DNA of 64,000 bases from Bacteroidales bacterium (GTDB lineage: Bacteria; Bacteroidota; Bacteroidia; Bacteroidales; F082): positions 62,001 through 126,000 of the forward strand of contig JAKSMU010000004.1 in assembly GCA_024400455.1 (NCBI GenBank). The letters run 5' to 3'. The translations under genes and the position numbers were made by a program. The stretch's first letter is position 1. Each line of letters starts with the position of its first letter. This document shows positions 42,098 to 49,679 of this stretch, piece by piece. The notes under the pieces are model-generated. The model did no database searches. It saw only the letters and a list, made by a program, of their open reading frames with translations, and had not been told where the DNA came from.

Positions 42098-45085
42098 TTA
42101 TTTTACAATTCTCACACAACACCTTATTCCATCACTTTGCACTTGCAAAACGAATATGCCCTTCGGTAATTCGCTGACTGAAACCCAAGCTCGACCATAA
42201 GAATCAGAGACTAAAGATTCCAACAGCAACACTTCACCCAGCGAATTGGAAACCGTCAGCTGGAGTTTTTCTTCTTTTGGCAAACCTTCAATTGTCAGCA
42301 AATCTGAAACCGGATTCGGGAAAACGGAAATGTCTTCCATCGGCAGATCCAAATCCGAATGCTTCATTGCAACTCTCCCCTCACGGTCAACAAACAAATG
42401 TAAATCACTTATTTGCGGTTCATCAGGAGAAACAGTCACGGCTTCACACATCCCTTTGCCATAACGCGGCAAATCTGCCACTAGATAATAAGTTCCGAAA
42501 AGCAGATTATGGAAAGCAAATCTTCCGCGTTCATCAGTAATGGTGAATCCCAAAACACGCTGTTTCGTCGAATTTATCAACATCACACTGACATTTGACA
42601 ACCCCTCGGTACAATAATTCTCAGTCGTTCCATTGCGCAACCATGGCTGACAATAGAAATCCCTTGCCTTAAAATGGAAATCGGGGAAATCGAACACTCC
42701 GCCAATCACTCCATCGCCTGACGAAAATGCCGGCAAAAAACTCGGCAAGACAATATCGACATCACGCACATCACCATCAACCCTGATCACATTTGCCTCG
42801 TCCCAAGCCAATTTATCATAATAATATGAGCCTGAACATCTAAGGTCTATCGTGTCAGGAAAAGCGAATAGCGCATACATGTCAGGCAAAAGAGTTCCAA
42901 AACTAAACTCACCATTTTCATCAGAAACCGTGCGATAAAAGCCCGAGACGAAATCGTTTTCATCACCTAATGCGACGGCCAAAACCTGAGCATTTGGGCA
43001 ATGGTCGGCTCCATTCCAAATTGTTCCGGACAGTGAATATGCCTCATACAATTCATACACAACCGTATCAGATAGATGACCACAATACGACCATGCGTCA
43101 AGTGCCAGCTTCACTCTTCCATTCTGCTTTTCCATTTCGCCTGGATAATACACGGCATGCAACTCGGCAGGATCCACAAAAAAACCATCTCCACAACTCT
43201 TCCATCGTATAGAATCACAATGTTGCGCGTCGGAATTTTCAAGTTGGATTGGACTGAGGACACCCGAATATGTATCCGGGCCCGCATAAACCGAAAGCAT
43301 TTCGTACAGTTGAAGTTTCATTGATGCAGTCTTCACCTCATCGCCAGCGGTCACACGGAGCGTTAGCGTCACTCCGCCCGATGCAAAGTCCTCATCAGAA
43401 GGGAAATAAGTAGTCCTTAACGATAACGGATCGGAGAAATCACCAGTTCCCGAACTGCGCCAGACGAAACTATTATATGAATACGGAATGCTTGCATTAG
43501 AAATCTGATATCCAGAACCTGTTGCGCACATCGTAGCATCCTCTCCGGCATAAGGATAATAAGAAGCAAATGCATATGCACTCCTTCCATCTAAAACGTA
43601 ATCGTCACCATCGGCAACTCTATCACATGCTACAACAGCTACATTTTCAGATAAATAGGTTGGCAAAATATAGGAATTCCCGGAAATGAAATCCGTATGA
43701 TACTTATACCTATAGAAATTAAAATCGCCATAATACAAGACATAATGGCTAACATCCGATTCCGGATTGGTTTCCCACGAAATCTTCCAATTACCATCAA
43801 CATATTGTTTCTTCACTTTAGCTGGTGGAGAAATTGGAGCTGCAGTATCACATTCCAGCAAGAATTCGTCAAACACAATCTCACCCAAATTCTGATCGTC
43901 GTGATAGTCAAAGACATAATTTCCAATATCTTCCGACGAAACGCTATGCCAAAAATTCTTTCTCATGTCAACATGATTAGCTGAATTGTTTTCAAACAAG
44001 ACAAGTTCCGAATCATGGTTTAGGAAATTATTGTTGTGCCATTTATTATCCACGGAAGAAAACGACGCTAGCAGATTGGTCATCTCGCTAAAAACATTCC
44101 TGTAAAAATAGGTTGTGCTGTTAGGCGTCAGATTTGTGATGGTTTTTCCATTGTCATAAAAACTATTGTATTCTACAACTAGCTGACAGTTGTTCAATAA
44201 GTTAATTGCTTCATCATTCTTCCAGAATATATTGTTACGAATGACAAGGGAATCCATGCCAGTCCGAATTCCGTATGAAGAATAGCCGATATTTGACGAT
44301 GGCAAACTGGAAGAGATGACATTGTTAAGAACATAGTTTTTCCCGCTTTCAGTATTGACACCGTTTCTCCTGTCAAAATACAGGGCCGTTGATGCGTCTT
44401 GAAAACAATTGTATGCGATATAATTATCGCGGCATTTCCAACCAAATGATGTATTTGAAAAAGTGACATTAATTTGCCCTTGGTCAAAAACATTATGTGA
44501 AATCACATTGCCAACGCAATCATGAAGTTGCGACTTCAGCTCTATGCCGGAAGTACACTGCGAGAACAAGCAGCTATCGATCACAAAGTGATCACAATCA
44601 GTCAAATCAATTCCTTTTCCTGCATAATAATTATTAAAACCACAATGACGTATGGAGATACCGTCACAATTCGAAGCAGTGACGGCAGCCTCAGCGCCAC
44701 GCATTTCGACAAAAGAAAAATCAGCGTCAAAATCAGCATCAATGTTTTTCAACTGGACTCCATACCAATCATGCGAAATCTCATAAGGAAGCAGATAAAC
44801 GGAATCGTTTCTTTCACCTGCAACGACCAAATTTCCACCATCGACACGCAAATAAGCCGATTGACCGAAATACACCCTTACACCCGCCTCGACACGAAGC
44901 AAACCTCCATCGGAAACGACAAGCGAATGAGAAACCAGATAAGCCGAATCAGGACCCAATTTTGGCAAATCCACTTCCGTATTAATAGCGCCATCGATTG
45001 CAACATAGTGCTGGGCTTCAACTTGACCATTCAAGCACAGAAGCCACACTATCATCAAAAGCCCTATCAATACGCAACGCTTCAT
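42098..45085 (-). CDS. Large T9SS surface protein with right-handed beta-helix and carboxypeptidase-like domains
   Basis: A 995-residue secreted protein. Signal peptide about 1-24 (LNGQVEAQ). A beta-helix occupies about 40-395, with repeated coils such as ISIRHCGFNNYYAG, FVIDSCLFSQCTSGIE, NVISHNVFDQG, LVIRNNIFWKNDEAI and LVVEYNSFYDNG. An FN3 domain (about 415-490), two PKD-like or gliding-type Ig modules (about 495-680, each with YAGxDxxx...YxPxxxD/E), and two carboxypeptidase-regulatory domains (about 685-765 and 815-895) come next. The T9SS sorting domain starts ISVFPNPVSDLLTIEG. It follows the STN-barrel gene after only 3 bp, so the two are translated from one message. Confidence 0.85.
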   Translation of the reverse strand: MKRCVLIGLLMIVWLLCLNGQVEAQHYVAIDGAINTEVDLPKLGPDSAYLVSHSLVVSDGGLLRVEAGVRVYFGQSAYLRVDGGNLVVAGERNDSVYLLPYEISHDWYGVQLKNIDADFDADFSFVEMRGAEAAVTASNCDGISIRHCGFNNYYAGKGIDLTDCDHFVIDSCLFSQCTSGIELKSQLHDCVGNVISHNVFDQGQINVTFSNTSFGWKCRDNYIAYNCFQDASTALYFDRRNGVNTESGKNYVLNNVISSSLPSSNIGYSSYGIRTGMDSLVIRNNIFWKNDEAINLLNNCQLVVEYNSFYDNGKTITNLTPNSTTYFYRNVFSEMTNLLASFSSVDNKWHNNNFLNHDSELVLFENNSANHVDMRKNFWHSVSSEDIGNYVFDYHDDQNLGEIVFDEFLLECDTAAPISPPAKVKKQYVDGNWKISWETNPESDVSHYVLYYGDFNFYRYKYHTDFISGNSYILPTYLSENVAVVACDRVADGDDYVLDGRSAYAFASYYPYAGEDATMCATGSGYQISNASIPYSYNSFVWRSSGTGDFSDPLSLRTTYFPSDEDFASGGVTLTLRVTAGDEVKTASMKLQLYEMLSVYAGPDTYSGVLSPIQLENSDAQHCDSIRWKSCGDGFFVDPAELHAVYYPGEMEKQNGRVKLALDAWSYCGHLSDTVVYELYEAYSLSGTIWNGADHCPNAQVLAVALGDENDFVSGFYRTVSDENGEFSFGTLLPDMYALFAFPDTIDLRCSGSYYYDKLAWDEANVIRVDGDVRDVDIVLPSFLPAFSSGDGVIGGVFDFPDFHFKARDFYCQPWLRNGTTENYCTEGLSNVSVMLINSTKQRVLGFTITDERGRFAFHNLLFGTYYLVADLPRYGKGMCEAVTVSPDEPQISDLHLFVDREGRVAMKHSDLDLPMEDISVFPNPVSDLLTIEGLPKEEKLQLTVSNSLGEVLLLESLVSDSYGRAWVSVSELPKGIFVLQVQSDGIRCCVRIVK

Positions 45086-45088
45086 CGC

Positions 45089-46453
45089 TTAAAAATAATA
45101 TGACAAACCAAATTTGAAAGCAACAGAATGCATCTTCAAACCTATTGGATATTCCTTCGTGAAGAGTGACCCAGTATAACTACGATAGGCAACTTCAGGA
45201 ATCAGTTCCAACCGTTCTCCGACTTTCAATGCCGCGCCAACTCCCACCGAATAATTAAATTTCACTTTTGAAGCAAATCCATTCAAATCGTTGATATGGA
45301 ACGGTGCCTCAGCCACGAATGTTGCTCCATTTGCATTCAGCAAGAAATCAAGCGAAACCGCAGCAGAAGCAAACAATCGGAAATATTCAGCCGATAACAA
45401 ATCATAAGAGCAGTAAAAACCGACTCCTAAATAATTCAACCGGTTGACTTCCCGACAGGAATATTCATGAACAGACAACGGAACATATAAAGAATCAAGA
45501 ACATAGCAACAAGTTGTGTCGCCTGAAATCTGATTCACAACATAATAAGTATCCAACGTGTCATTTACATAATAATCGCCCTGTTGCGTGGACCTATCCA
45601 TTGAGAAACGATAGTTAACTGAACGATACGCCAGACTCACGCCATAATTCAAATGGTTTTGCTTGCAACCAGCCGTCGCCAAAATTCCATTCATAACAGC
45701 ATCCGACAAGTCAACCGACTGATTATACAAATCGGAAAGTTCCTCATAATCATGGTCATTCACACTCTGTTTCAAATTTCCAAACGCATGCTCATATGAA
45801 AGATTAACAAACCATCCATTATTCCGGAACGAAGGCCAGTTGAATTCTATCGGATTACGTTTTCTGATAAAAGTCGTATCGTGTTCAATGACAGTCTTTT
45901 GTTTCACAACCGTATCACGCTGAATCAAAATCCTAGTCACAAACAAGGTATCAAAAATCCTTAAAGTGTCAGCCCGACGATTCAGGACCGTATCCACCTT
46001 GTGATTCTCAACCACAGATGGAACAGCAGGATCAATTGTATGATTTTCAGGATATTCCGGTACAAAAGTCGGCATTTTCTTAATAACGTACTGACGGCCT
46101 ATTTTTCTGAAACCATAATCAGTACCTTTAAGCAAGTCCGAAAGCACTTCATCAATAGCCTTATACGAACATGAATAGGCAGAAATACGCACTTTCGACA
46201 ATTCCGCCTTGCTAAAAGCCACATTGACATCATATTCAGCAAACAGTTTCTCCAAAGCCACATCAAGCGAACTCGACTCTATAGAAAAAGAAATCACCGG
46301 ATCAACGACTTGAGAGTATGATTTCTTGGGAGTTGACAGTCCTATAACGGCCAGCAATGACATACATATCAGCACATGCCAAAACGACTTATAGAAGTGA
46401 TTATCAAAATGTTCCACATTCAAATCCATAAAATATCCTTCTTTTGACATCAA
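45089..46453 (-). CDS. STN-domain outer-membrane beta-barrel signalling protein
   Basis: A 454-residue protein. Signal peptide about 23-48 (WHVLICMSLLAVIGL...SYSQ). A secretin/TonB short N-terminal (STN) domain spans about 54-127 (ISFSIESSSLDVALEKLF, VNVAFSKAELSKVRISAYS, GFRKIGRQYVIKK). A Pro/Thr/Asp-rich periplasmic linker follows (about 128-205). Residues about 210-454 look like a small beta-barrel of 10-12 strands ending in Phe (FKFGLSYYF), a typical outer-membrane insertion signal. There is no plug domain and no room for a 22-strand TonB barrel. STN domains contact FecR-type anti-sigma factors, and a fecR gene lies directly upstream. The start may be Met1, Met2 or Met9 (46429). Confidence 0.82.
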   Translation of the reverse strand: MMSKEGYFMDLNVEHFDNHFYKSFWHVLICMSLLAVIGLSTPKKSYSQVVDPVISFSIESSSLDVALEKLFAEYDVNVAFSKAELSKVRISAYSCSYKAIDEVLSDLLKGTDYGFRKIGRQYVIKKMPTFVPEYPENHTIDPAVPSVVENHKVDTVLNRRADTLRIFDTLFVTRILIQRDTVVKQKTVIEHDTTFIRKRNPIEFNWPSFRNNGWFVNLSYEHAFGNLKQSVNDHDYEELSDLYNQSVDLSDAVMNGILATAGCKQNHLNYGVSLAYRSVNYRFSMDRSTQQGDYYVNDTLDTYYVVNQISGDTTCCYVLDSLYVPLSVHEYSCREVNRLNYLGVGFYCSYDLLSAEYFRLFASAAVSLDFLLNANGATFVAEAPFHINDLNGFASKVKFNYSVGVGAALKVGERLELIPEVAYRSYTGSLFTKEYPIGLKMHSVAFKFGLSYYF

Positions 46454-46463
46454 AATTCGGCTG

Positions 46464-46488
46464 CTAATTTACAAAAAACCTAAATTAG
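46464..46488. repeat. Inverted repeat between fecR and the STN-barrel gene
   Basis: CTAATTTA and TAAATTAG are perfect 8-bp arms around a 9-nt A-rich loop, 11 bp before the first ATG of the STN gene. It may be an operator, a weak attenuator or a processing site. Confidence 0.45.
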
Positions 46489-46536
46489 GCAACAAAATGA
46501 ATGCCAAAAAGATTCAAAGGGAAAATAAAGGATTGT

Positions 46537-47538
46537 TTAACGAAGTTCGAAAGATGAACCAGATTTCACCAATTCCAAGTTAGCAACAGCTGCTATGGTT
46601 TCCAAAACATCGTTGATAGAATCATCAGTGAAACGCACTGTGATCTTTCTTTCTGCCTGTGATTCGGCAAGATTGATATTCACATTGTAAATATACTCAA
46701 CGGTTTCAATAATCACGCGCAAAGTCTCATCGTTGAAGACAAGTTCATGGTTTTTCATCAGTTCGTCCTTCTTCACATCCATAGCAGAGACCAAAACCAA
46801 TTCGTCTGTTTCGGCAAGCACACCACGCTCACCTGGAAGGATCTCTATAGAACTGATTTCGTTACCTTTTTGGTCAACGGCACTCATTTTCACTTTGCCT
46901 GAATACAAGTCAACGACATGGTCTTCTGCATTCAGAAGGAAAGAAGTACCAAGGACCTCTATCTGCATATTGTCACAACGGATAATGAATGGTTTGTTGG
47001 CATCTTTAGCAACATCAAACGATGCGACACCTTCAAAATCAACTTGTCGCATAGTCTTGCCAAAAGATTTCCTATAAGTCAATTCTGATTCGGAATCAAA
47101 GACAACCGATGTGCCATCAGGAAGCACACATGGCGTGTTGGCATCAAAATCTCCTGAAGCCAAAACCACTTTTCCATTGAAAGGATTTGCAACGAAGAAA
47201 CCGACTATAAGGGCAACAACCACAGCAGCAGCGACGCCAGAAACATACTTGTAATTTCTCTGATACCATGACAGCTGAACCACCGGTGCAGTTTCAACCG
47301 TCTTTTCCGCTTCAATCTCATCAATGCGAAGATTAACATTTTGAAGAGCAGCCTCGACATCGATGTTTTCTGGCATATCAAATGCTGTGAGTTCCCAAAC
47401 GGATTTCAAAGACTCAAAATGGCAACGGTTTTCATCGCTTTCGGCAATCCATGAAAGCAGAATCTGAGCATCTTCGGAAGTGCAAAGCCCATCCAAATAG
47501 CTCATTATCAACTCATCATATAGATTTACCTTACTCAT
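46537..47538 (-). CDS. FecR-family anti-sigma factor with DUF4974 domain
   Basis: A 333-residue bitopic inner-membrane protein. The N-terminal cytoplasmic anti-sigma part (about 1-90) has YLDGLCTSEDAQILLSWI. One helix (about 98-117, YVSGVAAAVVVALIVGFFVA) crosses the membrane. A periplasmic FecR domain (about 122-235: LPDGTSVVFDSESELTY, VDFEGVASFDVAKD, IEVLGTSFLLNAE, LYSGKVKMSA) is followed by a C-terminal DUF4974/STN-like domain (about 262-333, ITVRFTDDSINDVLETIAAV). It should hold or activate the ECF sigma factor encoded 80 bp upstream, in response to the STN protein encoded 83 bp downstream. Confidence 0.92.
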   Translation of the reverse strand: MSKVNLYDELIMSYLDGLCTSEDAQILLSWIAESDENRCHFESLKSVWELTAFDMPENIDVEAALQNVNLRIDEIEAEKTVETAPVVQLSWYQRNYKYVSGVAAAVVVALIVGFFVANPFNGKVVLASGDFDANTPCVLPDGTSVVFDSESELTYRKSFGKTMRQVDFEGVASFDVAKDANKPFIIRCDNMQIEVLGTSFLLNAEDHVVDLYSGKVKMSAVDQKGNEISSIEILPGERGVLAETDELVLVSAMDVKKDELMKNHELVFNDETLRVIIETVEYIYNVNINLAESQAERKITVRFTDDSINDVLETIAAVANLELVKSGSSFELR

Positions 47539-47618
47539 TTTGTTCCTTTATTCACTTATAAGACTAATAACTTGCGTTTTACCCTTAGTCGGAAATGCAT
47601 TTTTTTCAAAAAAAAATG

Positions 47619-48161
47619 TCAAATGTAATCTTTGAGGCCTTCCCGGAGCTGCTTAATGGCCGCACTCATGTGGGCCTCCACAGTCTTTTGAGACAAATTC
47701 AACCTTTCGGCAATTTCAGAATACTTCAGTCCATCGAAACGGCTCAACACAAAAACCTCGCGGCGCTTTTCTGGCATTTCGGATAAAACCTGTTGATATG
47801 CTTCTTCCAAACTTTTGCCTTGAAATTCTTCCGATGGGTCATTGACCTCATCCTCCTCCGAAAAAACAGACAAATTTGCTTCGGCGTGCGAGCGCTCCTT
47901 ATTAATAAAGGTGATAGCTAGATTTCGCACGGATTGCATCATATATGAATTAAAAGAAGTATGGATCGACAAATTCTCATGATTAGCCCATAGTTTCACA
48001 AAGAAATCCTGAACTATCTCGGCAGCATCGTCTTCATCAGCCACATAACGAAAGCAATATTTCAGTAAAGGAGCATAAAAATGACGGAAAAGCTTATTAA
48101 AAGCTTCCTTGTCACCTGACTTTACTCCTTCAACCAATAACTGCAATTCTTTTTCGGTCAT
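47619..48161 (-). CDS. ECF RNA polymerase sigma factor (Bacteroidetes FecI-like type)
   Basis: A 180-residue sigma-70-family factor with only regions 2 and 4. Region 2 runs about 14-95 (FNKLFRHFYAPLLKYCFRYV, DDAAEIVQDFFVKLW). Region 4 covers about 125-178 (EMPEKRREVFVLSRFDGLKY, SEIAERLNLSQKTVEAHMSA). An acidic linker (about 100-118) separates them. It directs RNA polymerase to its target promoters when released by FecR. Gene order sigma, fecR, STN barrel, two T9SS cargos on one strand suggests the cargos are its main targets. Confidence 0.93.
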   Translation of the reverse strand: MTEKELQLLVEGVKSGDKEAFNKLFRHFYAPLLKYCFRYVADEDDAAEIVQDFFVKLWANHENLSIHTSFNSYMMQSVRNLAITFINKERSHAEANLSVFSEEDEVNDPSEEFQGKSLEEAYQQVLSEMPEKRREVFVLSRFDGLKYSEIAERLNLSQKTVEAHMSAAIKQLREGLKDYI

Positions 48162-48189
48162 ACGATTAATTCATCAGCCAAAAGCGCGG

Positions 48190-48197
48190 CAAAAATA
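48190..48197 (-). promoter_or_regulatory. Minus-strand -7 element of the ECF sigma gene
   Basis: The minus strand reads TATTTTTG, 28 bp before the ATG at 48161. This is a primary-sigma-type element, so basal sigma synthesis does not need the ECF factor itself. Confidence 0.55.
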
Positions 48198-48367
48198 ATC
48201 TTTTTTACACTCAAGAAGGGATTAATAATGTCAAAAACTGAAAAAAGCATTTGTCAAACAAGGAATTAATAAACAAATAATTCATCATAGTCTATTGATC
48301 TATTGCAATTTAGAAACATAAAATACTTCAAGCGACTGAAAATTAATGATAAAAAATGAAAGAAACA

Positions 48368-48397
48368 TTTGTTCAATCGAAAAATTGTGTATTTTTG
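48368..48397 (+). promoter_or_regulatory. Promoter of rplU-rpmA
   Basis: -33 TTTG (48368-48371), 18 bp, then -7 TATTTTTG (48390-48397), 47 bp before the rplU ATG. The rest of the spacer 48162-48444 is AT-rich and shows nothing else. Confidence 0.75.
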
Positions 48398-48444
48398 CAG
48401 TCCGAAAAAAAGAATAGGAATCAGTATCTAAAAGATATCGAGAA

Positions 48445-48756
48445 ATGTACGCAATAGTAGAAATCGCAGGACAACAGTTCAAAGTGACGAAAGGACAAGA
48501 ATTATTCGTCAACAGACTGCAAGGAGAAGAAGGAAGTAAAGTTTCTTTCGACAAAGTATTATTAATTGAAAACGAAGGTTCGACGAAAGTAGGAGCCCCG
48601 ACGGTAGCCGGCGCCAATGTCGAAGCCACAATCATGCAGCACTGCAAAGGTAACAAAGTTATCGTTTTCAAGAAGAAAAGAAGAAAAGGCTATCAGACAT
48701 CTAACGGTCACCGTCAGTATCTGAGCAAGGTCGTAATTGATAACATTACAGAGTAA
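48445..48756 (+). CDS. rplU: 50S ribosomal protein L21
   Basis: 103 residues with the standard L21 start [18 protein letters not shown], the central [20 protein letters not shown] and the basic [18 protein letters not shown] that binds 23S rRNA. Length is normal. It is followed by rpmA after 23 bp, the usual pairing. Confidence 0.98.
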   Translation: MYAIVEIAGQQFKVTKGQELFVNRLQGEEGSKVSFDKVLLIENEGSTKVGAPTVAGANVEATIMQHCKGNKVIVFKKKRRKGYQTSNGHRQYLSKVVIDNITE

Positions 48757-48779
48757 AAAACCCGAAAAATCAGAAAGAT

Positions 48780-49052
48780 ATGGCACACAAAAAAGGCGTT
48801 GGTAGTTCCGAGAACGGTCGTGAGTCCGCTAGTAAGCGACTTGGCGTAAAACTTTTCGGTGGACAAGCTGCAATAGCAGGTAACATCATTGTTCGTCAGC
48901 GTGGTACAAAACACTATCCTGGCAAGAATGTAGGCATGGGCAAGGATCACACCTTGTATGCAAAATGTGATGGCATTGTCGAATTCGTGAAGAAAAGAGA
49001 CAACAAGTCATTCGTTTCAGTCCTCCCAGTTGAAGGAGAAATCACTGAATAA
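48780..49052 (+). CDS. rpmA: 50S ribosomal protein L27
   Basis: 90 residues. [20 protein letters not shown] begins with the mature form that reaches the peptidyl transferase centre; no N-terminal prepeptide is present. [20 protein letters not shown] and [12 protein letters not shown] are standard. Co-transcribed with rplU. Confidence 0.98.
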   Translation: MAHKKGVGSSENGRESASKRLGVKLFGGQAAIAGNIIVRQRGTKHYPGKNVGMGKDHTLYAKCDGIVEFVKKRDNKSFVSVLPVEGEITE

Positions 49053-49076
49053 TAGTTTATCATAACATAGGTCTTT

Positions 49077-49106
49077 AATCCCGGCTATCTTTGATTAGTC
49101 GGGATT
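49077..49106 (+). terminator. Terminator of rplU-rpmA
   Basis: AATCCCGGCTA and TAGTCGGGATT form an 11-bp stem (one G-U pair) around TCTTTGAT. The T-tract is short (ATTTGTTTG). Confidence 0.7.
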
Positions 49107-49143
49107 ATTTGTTTGCACACTTTCATTATTGGTGCAAAAACCG

Positions 49144-49151
49144 TATCTTTG
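49144..49151 (+). promoter_or_regulatory. Promoter -7 element for the lipoprotein/TPR/rsmA unit
   Basis: TATCTTTG, 12 bp before the ATG at 49164. An in-frame TTG at 49113 lies upstream of this element and so is not the start. Confidence 0.55.
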
Positions 49152-49163
49152 CAACCTACATTC

Positions 49164-49679
49164 ATGAAATCTATGAAAAACACATTTATCATTGCTGCCA
49201 CCACATTTCTAGCAATAGCACTTTCGGCCTGCCAAAGCAACCAAACTGCAATATCGGAAATCAACAAATTGCAGCAACAGATCGCTAACGACTCAAAAGA
49301 ACTGGCAGAACTTGAAAGCAAATATTATATTGATTTGCGGGAAAATTATATTTTCTGCGATTCCATGCTTCAGTACGCTCCAAAAGAAAATCTCGAGGAT
49401 TATTTCCAAACCCTTAACTTAGCCCAGGCCTATCTTCTTCAATTCGGCGAAACTCAGCCCATTATGGCTAAAAAATTCGACTATTCAAAATCGCAACTTG
49501 AAAGCCTGAAAAAAGACATTAAGAGCAACTACATCAACGACTCACTCGCAAACATTTACCTTTTAAGCGAAAAGCAAGCCGCAGACACCTTACATGCACA
49601 AATTTCATATTTCAAAGAACGACTTGAAGGGCAAAAAGATGCGCTAAACACACTAATGAAAACGCTGAAACAACAATGA
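49164..49679 (+). CDS. Coiled-coil lipoprotein, unknown function
   Basis: A 171-residue lipoprotein; the signal peptide ends in lipobox LSAC (Cys20 from the first Met). The mature part is largely alpha-helical and coiled-coil-prone (INKLQQQIANDSKELAELES; LKKDIKSNYINDSL; ISYFKERLEGQKDALNTLMK). No domain recognised. ATG 49164 or 49173 is chosen because the promoter element ends at 49151. It overlaps the TPR gene by 4 bp (ATGA), so the two products are probably made together and may interact. Confidence 0.8.
   Translation: MKSMKNTFIIAATTFLAIALSACQSNQTAISEINKLQQQIANDSKELAELESKYYIDLRENYIFCDSMLQYAPKENLEDYFQTLNLAQAYLLQFGETQPIMAKKFDYSKSQLESLKKDIKSNYINDSLANIYLLSEKQAADTLHAQISYFKERLEGQKDALNTLMKTLKQQ

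Noticed and set aside
45089..46453. SusC/TonB-dependent transporter
   Set aside because: After the STN domain there are only about 330 residues, with no plug domain or TonB-box context, too short for a 22-strand receptor.
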